Shown: positions 43,390 to 52,208 of the stretch, piece by piece | Layout: each line of letters begins with the position of its first letter | How positions within the stretch are numbered: position 1 is the stretch's first letter | Virus record (IMG/VR): IMGVR_UViG_3300009314_000010 | Coordinates: 1-62,614 of that record | DNA: 62,614 nucleotides | Direction: 5' to 3' (one strand) | Source: a virus | Notes under the pieces: model-generated | Databases searched by the model: none | What the model was told of the DNA's origin: nothing | What the model saw: only the letters and a program-made list of their open reading frames with translations | Made by a program: the position numbers and the translations under genes

Positions 43390-45369
43390 TTACCCTTTGA
43401 TGTCCAGCAACATTGCCAGACCATCAAGTTCAACGTGAATCGGGTTTGCCCCGCCACTCTCGATTACGCTTGTGGTGATAACCACATTGAGAATGTCGCC
43501 GGCCACAAGACCGGCCGCGGTCACAACGAAATCGCTCGTCTGCCAGGCTGAGGCCCCGGCATAAGTCTGTGCAACTGTCGTGCAAAGATCGGCCCCGATA
43601 GCTCCGTTGCCGTCCTGCTCGAACACTTCGACATCAAGTGTGGATCCGTTGTTCGTACCGGAGCCCAATACGCATCTGTTTTTGATGCGCACCTTGACGT
43701 CCCCGGCCGCCACATACTCGGGCGGTAGAATAAACTGAAAAACAGCCTCGCTGGTTTCGGTCTCGCCTTGCGAAATCTCGCTCTTGAGGTACCAGACGTC
43801 GCTTGACACGACCAAATTAAGCGTCCCGGCTGTTTCGGCTACGACTAACGGAATACCGTCTTCCTGGCGAACGAGCGCCAACGGAATGCCGTAAACGGCA
43901 AGGGCCTCTTCGGTGAGATCGGCTCGCGTGAGCGTTCCCGCTACGGCCTGGCCGGCGGTCATTAAAACGACGCTGGCTGACGCCCCGGCATCAGGAATGG
44001 TTATTGTCCTGGCACCGGCCTGTTGCGCCACATCAATATTGGTTAATGTGTCGCCGGTATTGTCGTTCATGGTGATGGTGGTCGTACCCTTTGAGGATGT
44101 TCCGGGGTAGACGGTGATGGTTCCAGCCGCTCCATCAGCACCGACGCTCAAAGCCCCACTGGAAACGAGGCACTGTGCCGCGCCCGCAAAGATCAGGTCG
44201 TCGGTGGAACGATCCCACTGCACATAAGCGCCGTTGGTATCGCCGTAGAGGATGAAATCAACCCCTTTGCTTCCACCGGCTGCACCCACAGCCAGGGTAC
44301 CGTTGGTATCTCCAGACGGATCCCAGAAAACCCCGCAGCCGGTTGTGTCGCCAAAAAGACTGACAAGGATACCATAGGTATCGGCACCAATAAGCAGCGA
44401 GCCGTTGGTGTCTCCGTCCGCATCCCAGGTCATGGCGTAGCTTGCGGTTGCACCATAGAATATGACGTCATTCCCGGCGCCATCAGCTCCATGGAGAACC
44501 CTGGCGGCCGTACCGACAATACTTAAATCGTCGTCGCTCCGGTTCCAATGGACATAGCAGCCATTGGTGTCTCCGTAGAGTATAAGGTCGACGCCCTTTG
44601 AGCCGCCGGCAGCACCGACTGAAAGCCGGCCGTTGGTATCGTCGCTCGGGTCCCAAAAGACGCCGCAACCAGTTGTATCGCCGTACAGGTTGAACATGAG
44701 ACCGTAGGTGTCTGCGCCGATAAGCACAGACCCATTGGTGTCTCCGTTTGCATCGAACGTGACGACATAGTTCGCCGTGGTCCCGTACCAGAGAAAGTCC
44801 CCTGAAGGAGAGCCGTCCGCACCGATCTGAAGCGCCGCAGTCGAGCACGTACCCAGGATGCTGATCCCGGTCACTCCGGTAAAGCCGGCGGCCAGAGTGA
44901 TCCCGGTGGTGCCGTCGGTGTCAATACTGATTGCCGTGGTGCAGATTCCAGTGGTTCCCGATCGGTCAATGTTGATTCCGGTGGTGACGGTGATACCGTC
45001 GTCAACCGACATCTTGATCCCATCGGTCCAGGCGGCGTCTACATCGAGCAGGATACCGACCGCCTGGTCCGCGGAAATGTGCAGACCGGCAACGGTGTTA
45101 TTACCTGAAATGTGGATACCATCGGCGCAAACGCCGGAAACCAGGATCCCGTCCGCCGAGGCGGTACCTTCTAAAGAGATCATGGTCGTGCCGGTAAAGG
45201 CGCTGGTAATTTGGATACCGGTGGTTCCGTCCAGGTCGAGGACAAGCCCCGTTTTTAGTGTGGGCGGGTCGACATCGACATTGAACAACAAGTCAAATAC
45301 AGCCCGCAGTGAAGCCCTCGCCCGGTTGGACATGGGCATATTATTGATATAACTTTGAATTTTAGGCAT
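43390..45369 (-). CDS. Repeat-rich virion surface protein
   Basis: 659 residues. The centre contains two clear copies of a block of about 100 residues (LIGADTYG, then GDTTGCGVFWDPS and VGAAGGSKGVD), with NGDTNG and GDTNG turns repeated throughout. The first 200 residues use isoleucine-glycine repeats (TTGICTTAISIDTDGTTGIT). The C-terminal 150 residues look like a compact beta domain. Directly downstream of the major capsid gene, it is probably a capsid fibre or similar appendage. A 16-bp palindrome lies in its leader. Confidence 0.62.
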   Translation of the reverse strand: MPKIQSYINNMPMSNRARASLRAVFDLLFNVDVDPPTLKTGLVLDLDGTTGIQITSAFTGTTMISLEGTASADGILVSGVCADGIHISGNNTVAGLHISADQAVGILLDVDAAWTDGIKMSVDDGITVTTGINIDRSGTTGICTTAISIDTDGTTGITLAAGFTGVTGISILGTCSTAALQIGADGSPSGDFLWYGTTANYVVTFDANGDTNGSVLIGADTYGLMFNLYGDTTGCGVFWDPSDDTNGRLSVGAAGGSKGVDLILYGDTNGCYVHWNRSDDDLSIVGTAARVLHGADGAGNDVIFYGATASYAMTWDADGDTNGSLLIGADTYGILVSLFGDTTGCGVFWDPSGDTNGTLAVGAAGGSKGVDFILYGDTNGAYVQWDRSTDDLIFAGAAQCLVSSGALSVGADGAAGTITVYPGTSSKGTTTITMNDNTGDTLTNIDVAQQAGARTITIPDAGASASVVLMTAGQAVAGTLTRADLTEEALAVYGIPLALVRQEDGIPLVVAETAGTLNLVVSSDVWYLKSEISQGETETSEAVFQFILPPEYVAAGDVKVRIKNRCVLGSGTNNGSTLDVEVFEQDGNGAIGADLCTTVAQTYAGASAWQTSDFVVTAAGLVAGDILNVVITTSVIESGGANPIHVELDGLAMLLDIKG

Positions 45370-45416
45370 TATTTATCTCCATGCCCCGGTGTGCTCACAG
45401 GGTCTTTTTTAAATCA

Positions 45417-45432
45417 GGGGGGCATGCCCCCC
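45417..45432 (-). promoter_or_regulatory. 16-bp GC palindrome between capsid and fibre genes
   Basis: GGGGGGCATGCCCCCC is perfectly self-complementary, just downstream of the capsid stop. No U-run follows directly, although AAAAAAGACC lies further along the minus strand. It could lower read-through from the capsid gene or protect the capsid mRNA 3' end. Confidence 0.5.
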
Positions 45433-45439
45433 TGCGTCA

Positions 45440-46483
45440 TTATCCGGAAATATCGGTTACACAGGCCTCGATTCTGGTCATCCAGTTTTCGTTCAAACGA
45501 ACGGAAGACAGCCAGAAGTCGGCGCCCACATACCCGAACATGCCCGAGGGGTTTGCATGGTTTTTCACGTTTGAGGGGATCATCGTCGGGGAAACCCCGG
45601 AATGTCCGTGCCCCTTCAACGAAACCTGGCCCCACGCGCTTTGAGCCATTACGATGGCCGGATAAACATCGACATTTGTCGAGTCCGCGGCCACCATACC
45701 GCTGGTACCGACAACCGCGCCGGCGGCCAGCCAGGGAGCGAAAAGCGGGGATTTTACAAACCTGAAATCCTCACAGGCCCCAAACTCTCTGGGATGAACC
45801 GGCTTGATCGCGCTGCCGTAATCAACGCGCTTGGTGAACCCGGGGAGATCCCGACAATCCGCTACCATGTCGGTATGGACAAAAACGATGTATCCCGGCT
45901 CGACCGAACTCACACCGAAGTCGGGACCGGATTTGATCGCAGAAGTGACCATCTTGGCCCGGTTGCTCTCCATGGTCCGCGCGGCCAGCCTTAGATCGTT
46001 CAGGGATATGGCGGTATTCAGCCCTACCCTGGTTGTTCCGTTGGCATAGATTACGGATGTCCCGGCTTTGACCTGGCCATAACAGACCAGCTCTGCCACT
46101 TCCGCCAGGGTCTCGCCTGTCAGCTTGGCCATATCGTTTGGGATGTCGTCTTCGTACATCAACTGCGCTTTTGAGCTGAACTTGAACAGTACGGCGTACT
46201 GCTGCAGGGTCGTTGTGACATCCGTGTAGCTGATAGTGTTGGCCGTCGGCGTGACGCCCTCAGAGGTTATGAAGTTGGTTGCCGTGATGTTCGGAACCTC
46301 GGTTGCGGTCGCGTTAAACGGCTGCAACCGCCTGAAGACCACGGTATCGGTTTTATTGAGCGGCTGCTCTTTCATGTCGCCGAACTTGGTCAAGACCTGG
46401 ATCGGCTCGGCGTGTTTCAACATTTTCATTTCAGCCCGGATCAGATTCCGGGATGCTACTGTTCCGTATTGTTGGATAGACAT
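45440..46483 (-). CDS. Major capsid protein, N4 gp56 family
   Basis: 347 residues. SIQQYGTVASRNLIRAEMKM, then EPIQVLTKFGDMKEQPLNKT and VVFRRLQPFNATATEVPN form the typical N-terminus of the N4-gp56 family of HK97-fold capsid proteins, and TNFITSEGVTPTANTISYTD and AELVCYGQVKAGTS match further blocks I associate with that family. It forms the icosahedral shell. A good ribosome site (AAAAGGAAACGATC) precedes the ATG. The upstream scaffold gene and an intervening terminator suggest it is highly expressed as part of its own unit. Confidence 0.88.
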   Translation of the reverse strand: MSIQQYGTVASRNLIRAEMKMLKHAEPIQVLTKFGDMKEQPLNKTDTVVFRRLQPFNATATEVPNITATNFITSEGVTPTANTISYTDVTTTLQQYAVLFKFSSKAQLMYEDDIPNDMAKLTGETLAEVAELVCYGQVKAGTSVIYANGTTRVGLNTAISLNDLRLAARTMESNRAKMVTSAIKSGPDFGVSSVEPGYIVFVHTDMVADCRDLPGFTKRVDYGSAIKPVHPREFGACEDFRFVKSPLFAPWLAAGAVVGTSGMVAADSTNVDVYPAIVMAQSAWGQVSLKGHGHSGVSPTMIPSNVKNHANPSGMFGYVGADFWLSSVRLNENWMTRIEACVTDISG

Positions 46484-46495
46484 GATCGTTTCCTT

Positions 46496-47428
46496 TTAAT
46501 CTTCGGCAAATATCCTTTTGCCTTCTTTTTCCCTAAATTCAGCGTCGGTCAGATCGGCGTCAGACTTTGGGGCGGGGGCCTTCTTTCCCTTTGGGTTTTC
46601 AGCCTTCCGGAGCCTGGCCTTTCTTTCCTCGGCGATTTCTGCCGCTGTTTTGGACGTTCCACGTGAAGCAACAAAGGCATCAAGAACATCGATGGCGTCG
46701 AGAGCCTCGCTGGTGTCGAGCTTTGCCAAAATCTCTTTATCCTCTTCGGCATCCAGCCCGGCTTTCCAGGCGATAAAATCCTTTGAATCCTTGATGGTCC
46801 TCCACTTTGGATGGAAGACCGTAAGCACCGCCAACTGCATCCGCTCATCAATATCCGCATCGTTACTGGCGGTTATCTCTGATCTCAGCGCTTCGATATC
46901 GACGGGCTTCCCGAGCTTCTCCATTTCCTTGCGGACCAGCCCTATTTGGTATCCAATGGCCTCGCCCCACTCCGGAAAATCGGCATTAAGCTCATCCCAT
47001 TTTTCTTGGGATGCCGCCGCCTCTGCTATTTGCTCCTCGGTGGGTTTGTTCTTGAGCTCCTCGGACTCCTTCTGGGCATCGTGGAGCTGGTTGGTGATGG
47101 ATCCGATTCTTTTTTCAGCCTGCTTCAGGCGCGTTTCGGTCTCGTCGAGAACCTTGACCCTTTCGGACATATCGTCGAACATGGTCTTCAGGGCGGGATT
47201 TACCCCGGCCCAAGGATCTTCGGGTTCGGCGGGCGTCTCGGTCTCGGTTTTGGTCTCGGTCTCGGTTTTGGGTTCTTCAGCGGGTGGCTGTTCGACAATC
47301 GGCTTGGTGCCCGATTCCTCGGCCTCCATTTCCGCAATAACCTCTTGACGATACGCTGCCGCCTCTTCAGGCGTCATTTCTCCGGTCGTTCCATCGTTTT
47401 CCGTTTGTGCTGTTGCTGCTTCGCTCAT
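46496..47428 (-). CDS. Scaffold (head-assembly) protein
   Basis: 310 residues. It has a very acidic Glu/Thr/Pro-rich N-terminal third (ETETKTETETPAEPEDPW), a coiled-coil region, a folded middle with conserved W and P residues (TVFHPKWRTIKDSKDFIAW) and a basic C-terminal segment (PKGKKAPAPKSDADL). This is the usual make-up of a capsid scaffolding protein, in which the C-terminus binds the coat. It directly precedes the major capsid gene. No protease motif is visible. Confidence 0.7.
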   Translation of the reverse strand: MSEAATAQTENDGTTGEMTPEEAAAYRQEVIAEMEAEESGTKPIVEQPPAEEPKTETETKTETETPAEPEDPWAGVNPALKTMFDDMSERVKVLDETETRLKQAEKRIGSITNQLHDAQKESEELKNKPTEEQIAEAAASQEKWDELNADFPEWGEAIGYQIGLVRKEMEKLGKPVDIEALRSEITASNDADIDERMQLAVLTVFHPKWRTIKDSKDFIAWKAGLDAEEDKEILAKLDTSEALDAIDVLDAFVASRGTSKTAAEIAEERKARLRKAENPKGKKAPAPKSDADLTDAEFREKEGKRIFAED

Positions 47429-47440
47429 GATCCGCTCCTT

Positions 47441-47461
47441 GCCCGGCTTATAAAGGCGGGC
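47441..47461 (-). promoter_or_regulatory. Hairpin in the scaffold gene leader
   Basis: GCCCG and CGGGC with an 11-nt AT-rich loop lie just upstream of the AAGGAG site of the scaffold gene. There is no U-tract. Confidence 0.4.
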
Positions 47462-47510
47462 GACTTTGAGGCGGTTTCTCGGCCCGGTTAAAATTTCCCC
47501 AGGGCAATAA

Positions 47511-47555
47511 AAAAAGGGGCGAGTAGATGAGTAGGCACCTACTTGCCCCTTTAAT
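47511..47555. terminator. Strong bidirectional terminator upstream of the scaffold-capsid unit
   Basis: AAAGGGGCGAGTAG and CTACTTGCCCCTTT form a 14-bp stem (one G-U pair) with a 12-nt loop. On the minus strand it is followed by TTTTTTTA, a classic intrinsic terminator. It ends the transcript from the terminase-portal side and implies a separate promoter for scaffold and capsid. On the plus strand the T-run is weaker. The rest of the gap (47429-47631) holds no convincing gene. Confidence 0.75.
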
Positions 47556-47631
47556 TATTCTTGCGTCGCCTTCGGCCTGGCCGGGCCTCGGGCGAACCCC
47601 GATTTTTTATTTTATGGCTTTGGCCATATCG

Positions 47632-47997
47632 TCATATTTCGTATTTCCCCTCAACTCCGCGTTTCTTTCGGTCTGCGGTACGAGATTGTAGCCACATTAA
47701 AGCCTCTTGGCATTTCCCGAGAGCGTAGGCATTTTCCGTGCAAGACAGCTCTGCCGCCTGGAATTGTTCAAGCTGATCAATAACAATCTTTAGAAGGTCC
47801 TCGTTTGTGCAACCATTGACGCCCTCGTCCTTAATCGGACCCTTCTGAAAGCGGATTATGGCTAAATAATCATTGCAATCTACCGGCTTGCCAGCTTTGG
47901 GGCCATATTCAATCTGATATTCGTGGCAAGCCCCGCGTTCGGACTCATCGACCACATAAATCTGTGTGTGGCCATCAGGATCGTTTAGTGTTCGCAT
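47632..47997 (-). CDS. Acb2/Tad1-like anti-CBASS/anti-Thoeris protein
   Basis: 121 residues from the ATG at 47997, 1 nt after the upstream stop. The N-terminal half has a small beta region with YLAIIRFQKGPIKDEGVNGC; the C-terminal half (NEDLLKIVIDQLEQFQAAEL, SCTENAYALGKCQEALMWLQ, then RTADRKKRGVEG) is the helical hairpin I associate with the Acb2/Tad1 domain. Proteins of that fold act as sponges, sequestering cyclic nucleotide signals in CBASS (Acb2) or cyclic ADP-ribose variants in Thoeris (Tad1). It is the last gene before the terminator at 47.5 kb. The fold call is fairly strong; ligand and activity are inferred. Confidence 0.7.
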   Translation of the reverse strand: MRTLNDPDGHTQIYVVDESERGACHEYQIEYGPKAGKPVDCNDYLAIIRFQKGPIKDEGVNGCTNEDLLKIVIDQLEQFQAAELSCTENAYALGKCQEALMWLQSRTADRKKRGVEGKYEI

Positions 47998-47998
47998 A

Positions 47999-48292
47999 TC
48001 AATACCCCGCAAACCTGTCGTTATCCAAAGTGTACTCCGGCAATTCCGGCATATCCTTTCCGGGATCCGGCAAATTGATAAGGTCTTTCAGCGCATCGAT
48101 ACGACCGCGCAATATCGCGGTGTTCAATTCGCTTAAATTCATATTGTCGTTTCTGAGCCTGGCCTCTGCCAGTTGATCCTTGGCCCATTTATGTATAAAT
48201 ATCCAGGTCGGCGAAGTCGGATTCAATTCGCCCGGTCCGGATCCGGCACCGGCAATCCCGACGTGTACGGGCTTGTTCTTTTTAGTGAACAT
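47999..48292 (-). CDS. Conserved small protein of the portal operon
   Basis: 97 residues from the ATG at 48292 (the frame opens 3 codons earlier with TTG). The WIFIHKWAKDQLAEARLRND and AILRGRIDALKDLINLP segments resemble a helical phage family encoded near portals and terminases. It overlaps the upstream gene by 11 nt. It may be an assembly factor; function unknown. Confidence 0.6.
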   Translation of the reverse strand: MFTKKNKPVHVGIAGAGSGPGELNPTSPTWIFIHKWAKDQLAEARLRNDNMNLSELNTAILRGRIDALKDLINLPDPGKDMPELPEYTLDNDRFAGY

Positions 48293-48644
48293 TCGCAACA
48301 AGCTGCGGCCCCCTCTCTTTTACCCGGGCAGCAAAACAGGTTTCATGCAAAAGCCCGTTTTCGGTTGGCACGACCTTTCCGATGTTTCTAAATCTCCCGC
48401 CGCACTCATGGCAGGAGGCGTTTTCAAAGTTCATCATCCATTCGTCTTTGCCGATTTCGACCCATTCGGCATCATTAGCATTTAAGAAGTCCTTCGGAAC
48501 TTCCGCACAGCTTATCGAGTGGCCGCTCTTGTCGGCCTCTTCGATCACAAACATTTTGCCCCAACGGTAACTTGTGACTTCCCCCAGGATGGCGATCTGG
48601 CGGCCGGCTTCGTGTGCGTAGAATTTTCCGATTTCGAATTTCAT
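48282..48644 (-). CDS. Conserved phage protein with C-terminal zinc-like cysteines
   Basis: 120 residues. The first 50 (AGRQIAILGEVTSYRWGKMF, VIEEADKSGHSISC) form a small beta barrel, and CHECGG with a later histidine and cysteine (HETCF) suggests a zinc site. I have the impression of a family common near portal genes of temperate phages. Function unknown. Confidence 0.6.
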   Translation of the reverse strand: MKFEIGKFYAHEAGRQIAILGEVTSYRWGKMFVIEEADKSGHSISCAEVPKDFLNANDAEWVEIGKDEWMMNFENASCHECGGRFRNIGKVVPTENGLLHETCFAARVKERGPQLVANVH

Positions 48645-48709
48645 CTGACTTCCTCCCTCCCGGCATTTCTGGCGGAATGGTTATGAGGCGGCTTGTGCCG
48701 GCTCGGATT

Positions 48710-48725
48710 ATGTGAGATCTCACAT
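48710..48725. promoter_or_regulatory. 16-bp perfect palindrome in the portal-operon gap
   Basis: ATGTGAGATCTCACAT is a perfect palindrome in the 112-nt gap between the 34-residue gene and the 120-residue gene. Its symmetry and place between genes fit an operator or an RNA processing hairpin. Confidence 0.4.
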
Positions 48726-48756
48726 CGCCGTCTCTGACGAGCGGCGCCATACGGTT

Positions 48757-48861
48757 TTATTTCTTTTTCGAGCCCTTTTTGGGCTTCTTCCTCTTCTTAG
48801 GCGGCCCCGAGTTTACCGACTTGTTGCGCGGTGGGACCGTGTTGTATCGGTGCATTGCCAT
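48757..48861 (-). CDS. 34-residue lysine-rich basic peptide
   Basis: MAMHRYNTVPPRNKSVNSGP and then a run of Lys and Arg (PKKRKKPKKGSKKK). It fills a gap in the head-gene operon. The ribosome site is weak. It might be a small DNA-binding or capsid-interior peptide, but it could be spurious. Confidence 0.4.
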   Translation of the reverse strand: MAMHRYNTVPPRNKSVNSGPPKKRKKPKKGSKKK

Positions 48862-48863
48862 AA

Positions 48864-49187
48864 TCAATCATTCCAAACTTCTTTAGCTACGGCCTTACGC
48901 ATCTTCTTTTTTGCATCATCCATCGGCAAAATTTCTGCTTTTTGGACCTGGATCTCCATTGATTCTATTTTATCGTCTTTGCCGGTGTCACGAATGCGGA
49001 TTTCTAAGATCTTTGCAACGGCGTTAATAGAAACCATTTCGCCGCCCCTCATGCCTTCAAGGCCGAGCTTCTTGATCTGATCGGTTTCAAACCTCAGACG
49101 TGTACCCCAGGGATAGTCCGCGGGTTCAATACTCGTAGGCCTCTCTTGTGACTTCTTTTGTTTTTCTGAAAGTTTAAGATCGATCAT
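48864..49187 (-). CDS. Capsid-staple-like small head protein
   Basis: 107 residues. DLKLSEKQKKSQERPTSIEP, then YPWGTRLRFETDQIKKLGLE and a central beta segment resemble the small phage proteins annotated as capsid staple or head-stabilising proteins, which start with a basic helix, carry a YPxG motif and end with a beta barrel. The start overlaps the portal stop (ATGA). The name is tentative. Confidence 0.45.
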   Translation of the reverse strand: MIDLKLSEKQKKSQERPTSIEPADYPWGTRLRFETDQIKKLGLEGMRGGEMVSINAVAKILEIRIRDTGKDDKIESMEIQVQKAEILPMDDAKKKMRKAVAKEVWND

Positions 49188-51595
49188 TTCTGAAACGCCT
49201 CCCCATCTGGCGCCCGGCCGGCCGGCTCCGCGATCGGCTCCGCAACCTGTTCGGCGGGCTTCGTGTCCTTATCTTTAGCCAAAGCGACTTGCGTCTTCAG
49301 CTTTTGCGCCACAACGGTCAGATCGGCCTTGATCTTGTCCAGGGCTATGCCGCTCGTCGCAGAAAGCTCCATCATCTTGATTTCACGATCGAGCACCTTT
49401 ATTTGCAGCTCGTGTTCTCGGTCGACCTGGGCCTGCTCCGCTCGCATCTGCTCTTTTCCCAACTCGGCATCGGCCCGGATCTTGGCTGCCTCCAACGCCG
49501 GATCCGTCGGTGGCGGCTGCTCTCTCAGCTTGTTGAGGTTCTCTTGGATTTTGTCGTCGGGCAGCAAGACGTCAAGGTTTCGCGCTTTAAAGAATTGTTT
49601 GACCGTTTTTTGCCAATCGACCATCGCGGCCAGCTCGGCATCGCCCCGGATCCCCATGATCTCCTCGATGTTCTGGGCCTGCTGGTCCTTTTCCAACAAT
49701 ACGGACGTTCCGAGCGCATCGACCTTGTAATCGCCCTTAATCGAATCATCTTCACCGTATTGCATGTTCCAATCGTAATATCGGGTCAGATGCGGCCTGG
49801 TGACGGCATCATCCCATAGTTTAACGCGAGATCTCAGCGCGACGTTGTTGGAGTCAACCAGGATGTTGGTCGCGCCCAACGTTTCGGGCAGCTCGCCCTT
49901 TTCGCCGGTGAAAAGCATCGGCATGTTGGATTCGATATCGATAAACCGCAGCGCCAGCTCGATAATGGCCTGCAGCTCTTTTTGATTGTTTTCGATCTGG
50001 AATTGAGCGAACGCCTTGGATATGTCTGGCATATCCCCCTTGCCAACCCATTTCCATAGCTTTTTACCGCCGATTTCCCATTGCTGATCCATCGGTTCAA
50101 TGCCATCGCCAATAACGATGTTGGCGCCGGCCGAATCGCCGGCATTGTCCATCATGGCCCGCCACGCAGCTATAATGATTCGCTGCTGCCAGGTCATTTC
50201 CCGGGCAACGCCCATTCCCCAGGGCATGCCGGCCCGGGTGGTCCATTGGAAGAAGTCATATATCATCTCGCCGGTGTCCATCGGGTTCAGCATGGCCTTT
50301 ATCGGGCGATCGTTGACCATGATCACACAGGCGGATACGCTTTGGGTGTGGACCGAGGAACAATCGCAGCCCAGGGCTTCGAGGTCCTCTTTGTCCAGGT
50401 CGCCGTTGTATTCCCATTTTTCGTAATGGCTCCCCTGGGCCGCCTTGGGATAACGGATCAGGTAATGATTGTCTTTGTCTTCGGCCACCTGGAGGCGGGT
50501 GGGCTCTTCCAGGAGAACCTTTTTAATCTCGCTGTCCAGATATCCCTCGACGCCTATATACTGGCGCAGCTCCCGCGGTAGGATGGTTTCACGCTCCCAG
50601 ATATACGCAGCCTTTTTGATATCTTCCCGGCATTCCGGATCCGGGAACACGTCCCAGGGATCGCAACTTTTAGAAGTCGGTTTAATATCCTCGATCATCT
50701 GCAGGACGCGAACCGTTGTCTGGCCGTCCTCGCTGGTGACTTTCTTCCAGTTCTTTTTAAGGTCCTTGAATACGACCGGGCCTTTCATTATTCCGGTGCC
50801 CAGGCGCACGGAGTTGCGGATCGCTTTTCGACACTCCGAATTGTAGGAGCTTTCGGTGAGCTGATCATCGATCTCGCGTTCCATGCCAGACATTTTCTTT
50901 TCGGCTTCTTTTTTTTCCGACATGGCGACATCTGCCACCGTGGCCTCGGTGGCGCCCTCCTGCATCCCGTCTTCAAAAACAACGCTGCCATCCGGGTTCT
51001 TATAGATCGCCGGTCTTCCAGAGTCTTCGTGGACCGCAGGGTTGTTATTCTCCAGGCTCTCAACCAGCTCGGGCACAGGAGTTGTCTTTAGGCCCCAATT
51101 CTTTCCATCGGTGGGCAACTGGATATCGGAAAACCGCCCTTCGGCCGTCTCGCACTTCGGCCTGGTGATGTTGACGATCACCCGGGAGCGCTTCGGCCCC
51201 TTCTTGGCGCCCCTGTCATGTGATTTAACGGGCGCAGCGCCGGAAGCGTAGTCGATCATGCGCACTTCCAAGCTGGCCTCGTCAAACCCCTCGAACGCGA
51301 GCTCATCCTCTCGCCAAATCCGTTCAATGCCACACGCGGCCCTCGCGGACACGGCCCGCTCGCGCTTTTTGATCAGGTTTGCGGACAGCCGCTCGATGGC
51401 CACAAGGAACTTTTTCTGTTCAGCGGTCTCAGCCTCTTTTTTCTTTGCGGTCTTTTCGTCGAGGTCTTCATACGGCTCGACCACCTTCGGATCCCTGGGT
51501 TCCGTGAACTCGTCTTCTTCGTAAAGCTCCTTCCGGAGATCCTTTTCCCGTTCGGTAGGCAAATCGTCTTTTCGCTTACGCCTAAACAGTGCCAT
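49184..51595 (-). CDS. Portal protein (large P22/N4-type)
   Basis: 803 residues. An acidic/basic N-terminus leads into a body with KRSRVIVNITRPKCETAEGR, then DPWDVFPDPECREDIKKAAY and YDFFQWTTRAGMPWGMGVAR, blocks typical of large podovirus portal proteins. A C-terminal helical crown includes long Lys/Glu/Gln repeats (AELGKEQMRAEQAQVDREHE). It forms the dodecameric DNA entry ring. The size is comparable with N4 and P22 portals. It is flanked by the terminase block and the small head proteins. Confidence 0.82.
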   Translation of the reverse strand: MALFRRKRKDDLPTEREKDLRKELYEEDEFTEPRDPKVVEPYEDLDEKTAKKKEAETAEQKKFLVAIERLSANLIKKRERAVSARAACGIERIWREDELAFEGFDEASLEVRMIDYASGAAPVKSHDRGAKKGPKRSRVIVNITRPKCETAEGRFSDIQLPTDGKNWGLKTTPVPELVESLENNNPAVHEDSGRPAIYKNPDGSVVFEDGMQEGATEATVADVAMSEKKEAEKKMSGMEREIDDQLTESSYNSECRKAIRNSVRLGTGIMKGPVVFKDLKKNWKKVTSEDGQTTVRVLQMIEDIKPTSKSCDPWDVFPDPECREDIKKAAYIWERETILPRELRQYIGVEGYLDSEIKKVLLEEPTRLQVAEDKDNHYLIRYPKAAQGSHYEKWEYNGDLDKEDLEALGCDCSSVHTQSVSACVIMVNDRPIKAMLNPMDTGEMIYDFFQWTTRAGMPWGMGVAREMTWQQRIIIAAWRAMMDNAGDSAGANIVIGDGIEPMDQQWEIGGKKLWKWVGKGDMPDISKAFAQFQIENNQKELQAIIELALRFIDIESNMPMLFTGEKGELPETLGATNILVDSNNVALRSRVKLWDDAVTRPHLTRYYDWNMQYGEDDSIKGDYKVDALGTSVLLEKDQQAQNIEEIMGIRGDAELAAMVDWQKTVKQFFKARNLDVLLPDDKIQENLNKLREQPPPTDPALEAAKIRADAELGKEQMRAEQAQVDREHELQIKVLDREIKMMELSATSGIALDKIKADLTVVAQKLKTQVALAKDKDTKPAEQVAEPIAEPAGRAPDGEAFQK

Positions 51596-52207
51596 TTAAC
51601 AAACAACCCCTCTCTTGATTTGGGGATAAAATACAAATTGCCGCTTCTCGGCCTCGCCGATCCGGGCGAGCGGAACGATGTCCCACAGCTTAAACCCGAA
51701 CTTTCCCAGAAACCGCCATTTCCCGAACAGCTTCCAGGACGGCATCCACATTACATACCGCTTTCCGCTCACGGACTCGGCGATCACAAGCAACGAATTG
51801 CATTGCTGTTTCGCCTCGTCGTATTGTTTGTTGATCCAGATAAATTTAACCGCAGCCGGCCGCACCCCGACCCACATGCTGTAATTCCGGCAAGGATTCC
51901 GCAGGGCGCACCACACAAATCGACTCCTATATGATGTGGCGTATCCAAGAAATCGGCTTTTGCTGCAAATAAGCCACCAGCCGGGATCTCCATTTATCGT
52001 ATTTACGTCGTTATCCCATGGCCAGAACAGCTTCGGCATGTGATCCGCGACCTTCGAACAGAACAATAGGCCGACCGCGCAGGTAAAAAGCCCGGACACG
52101 GCCATTACCAACTGGCACAGAACAAGCACGATCGTTTTAAACAGGTCCCAGGCCTGCAGCTTGCAGAACACTTCCATGCGCGAAAGGTAATAAACGGTTT
52201 CTTTCAT
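51596..52207 (-). CDS. Conserved phage membrane protein (DUF7338-like)
   Basis: 203 residues from the ATG at 52207, just after the TerL stop. A membrane helix (FKTIVLVLCQLVMAVSGLFT) is followed by KLFWPWDNDVNTINGDPGWW and WCALRNPCRNYSMWV, the WPWDN/GD/RNP-x-N pattern of a phage family near terminases. It is rich in Trp, Cys and Arg. The function is unknown; location between TerL and portal suggests a virion or packaging-associated role. Confidence 0.62.
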   Translation of the reverse strand: MKETVYYLSRMEVFCKLQAWDLFKTIVLVLCQLVMAVSGLFTCAVGLLFCSKVADHMPKLFWPWDNDVNTINGDPGWWLICSKSRFLGYATSYRSRFVWCALRNPCRNYSMWVGVRPAAVKFIWINKQYDEAKQQCNSLLVIAESVSGKRYVMWMPSWKLFGKWRFLGKFGFKLWDIVPLARIGEAEKRQFVFYPQIKRGVVC

Positions 52208-52208
52208 A

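Noticed and set aside
46518-47348. 276-codon plus-strand frame, Ser- and Phe-rich
   Set aside because: Mirror of the Glu/Lys/Ala-rich scaffold gene; such long Ser/Phe/Ala frames arise antisense to coiled-coil genes.
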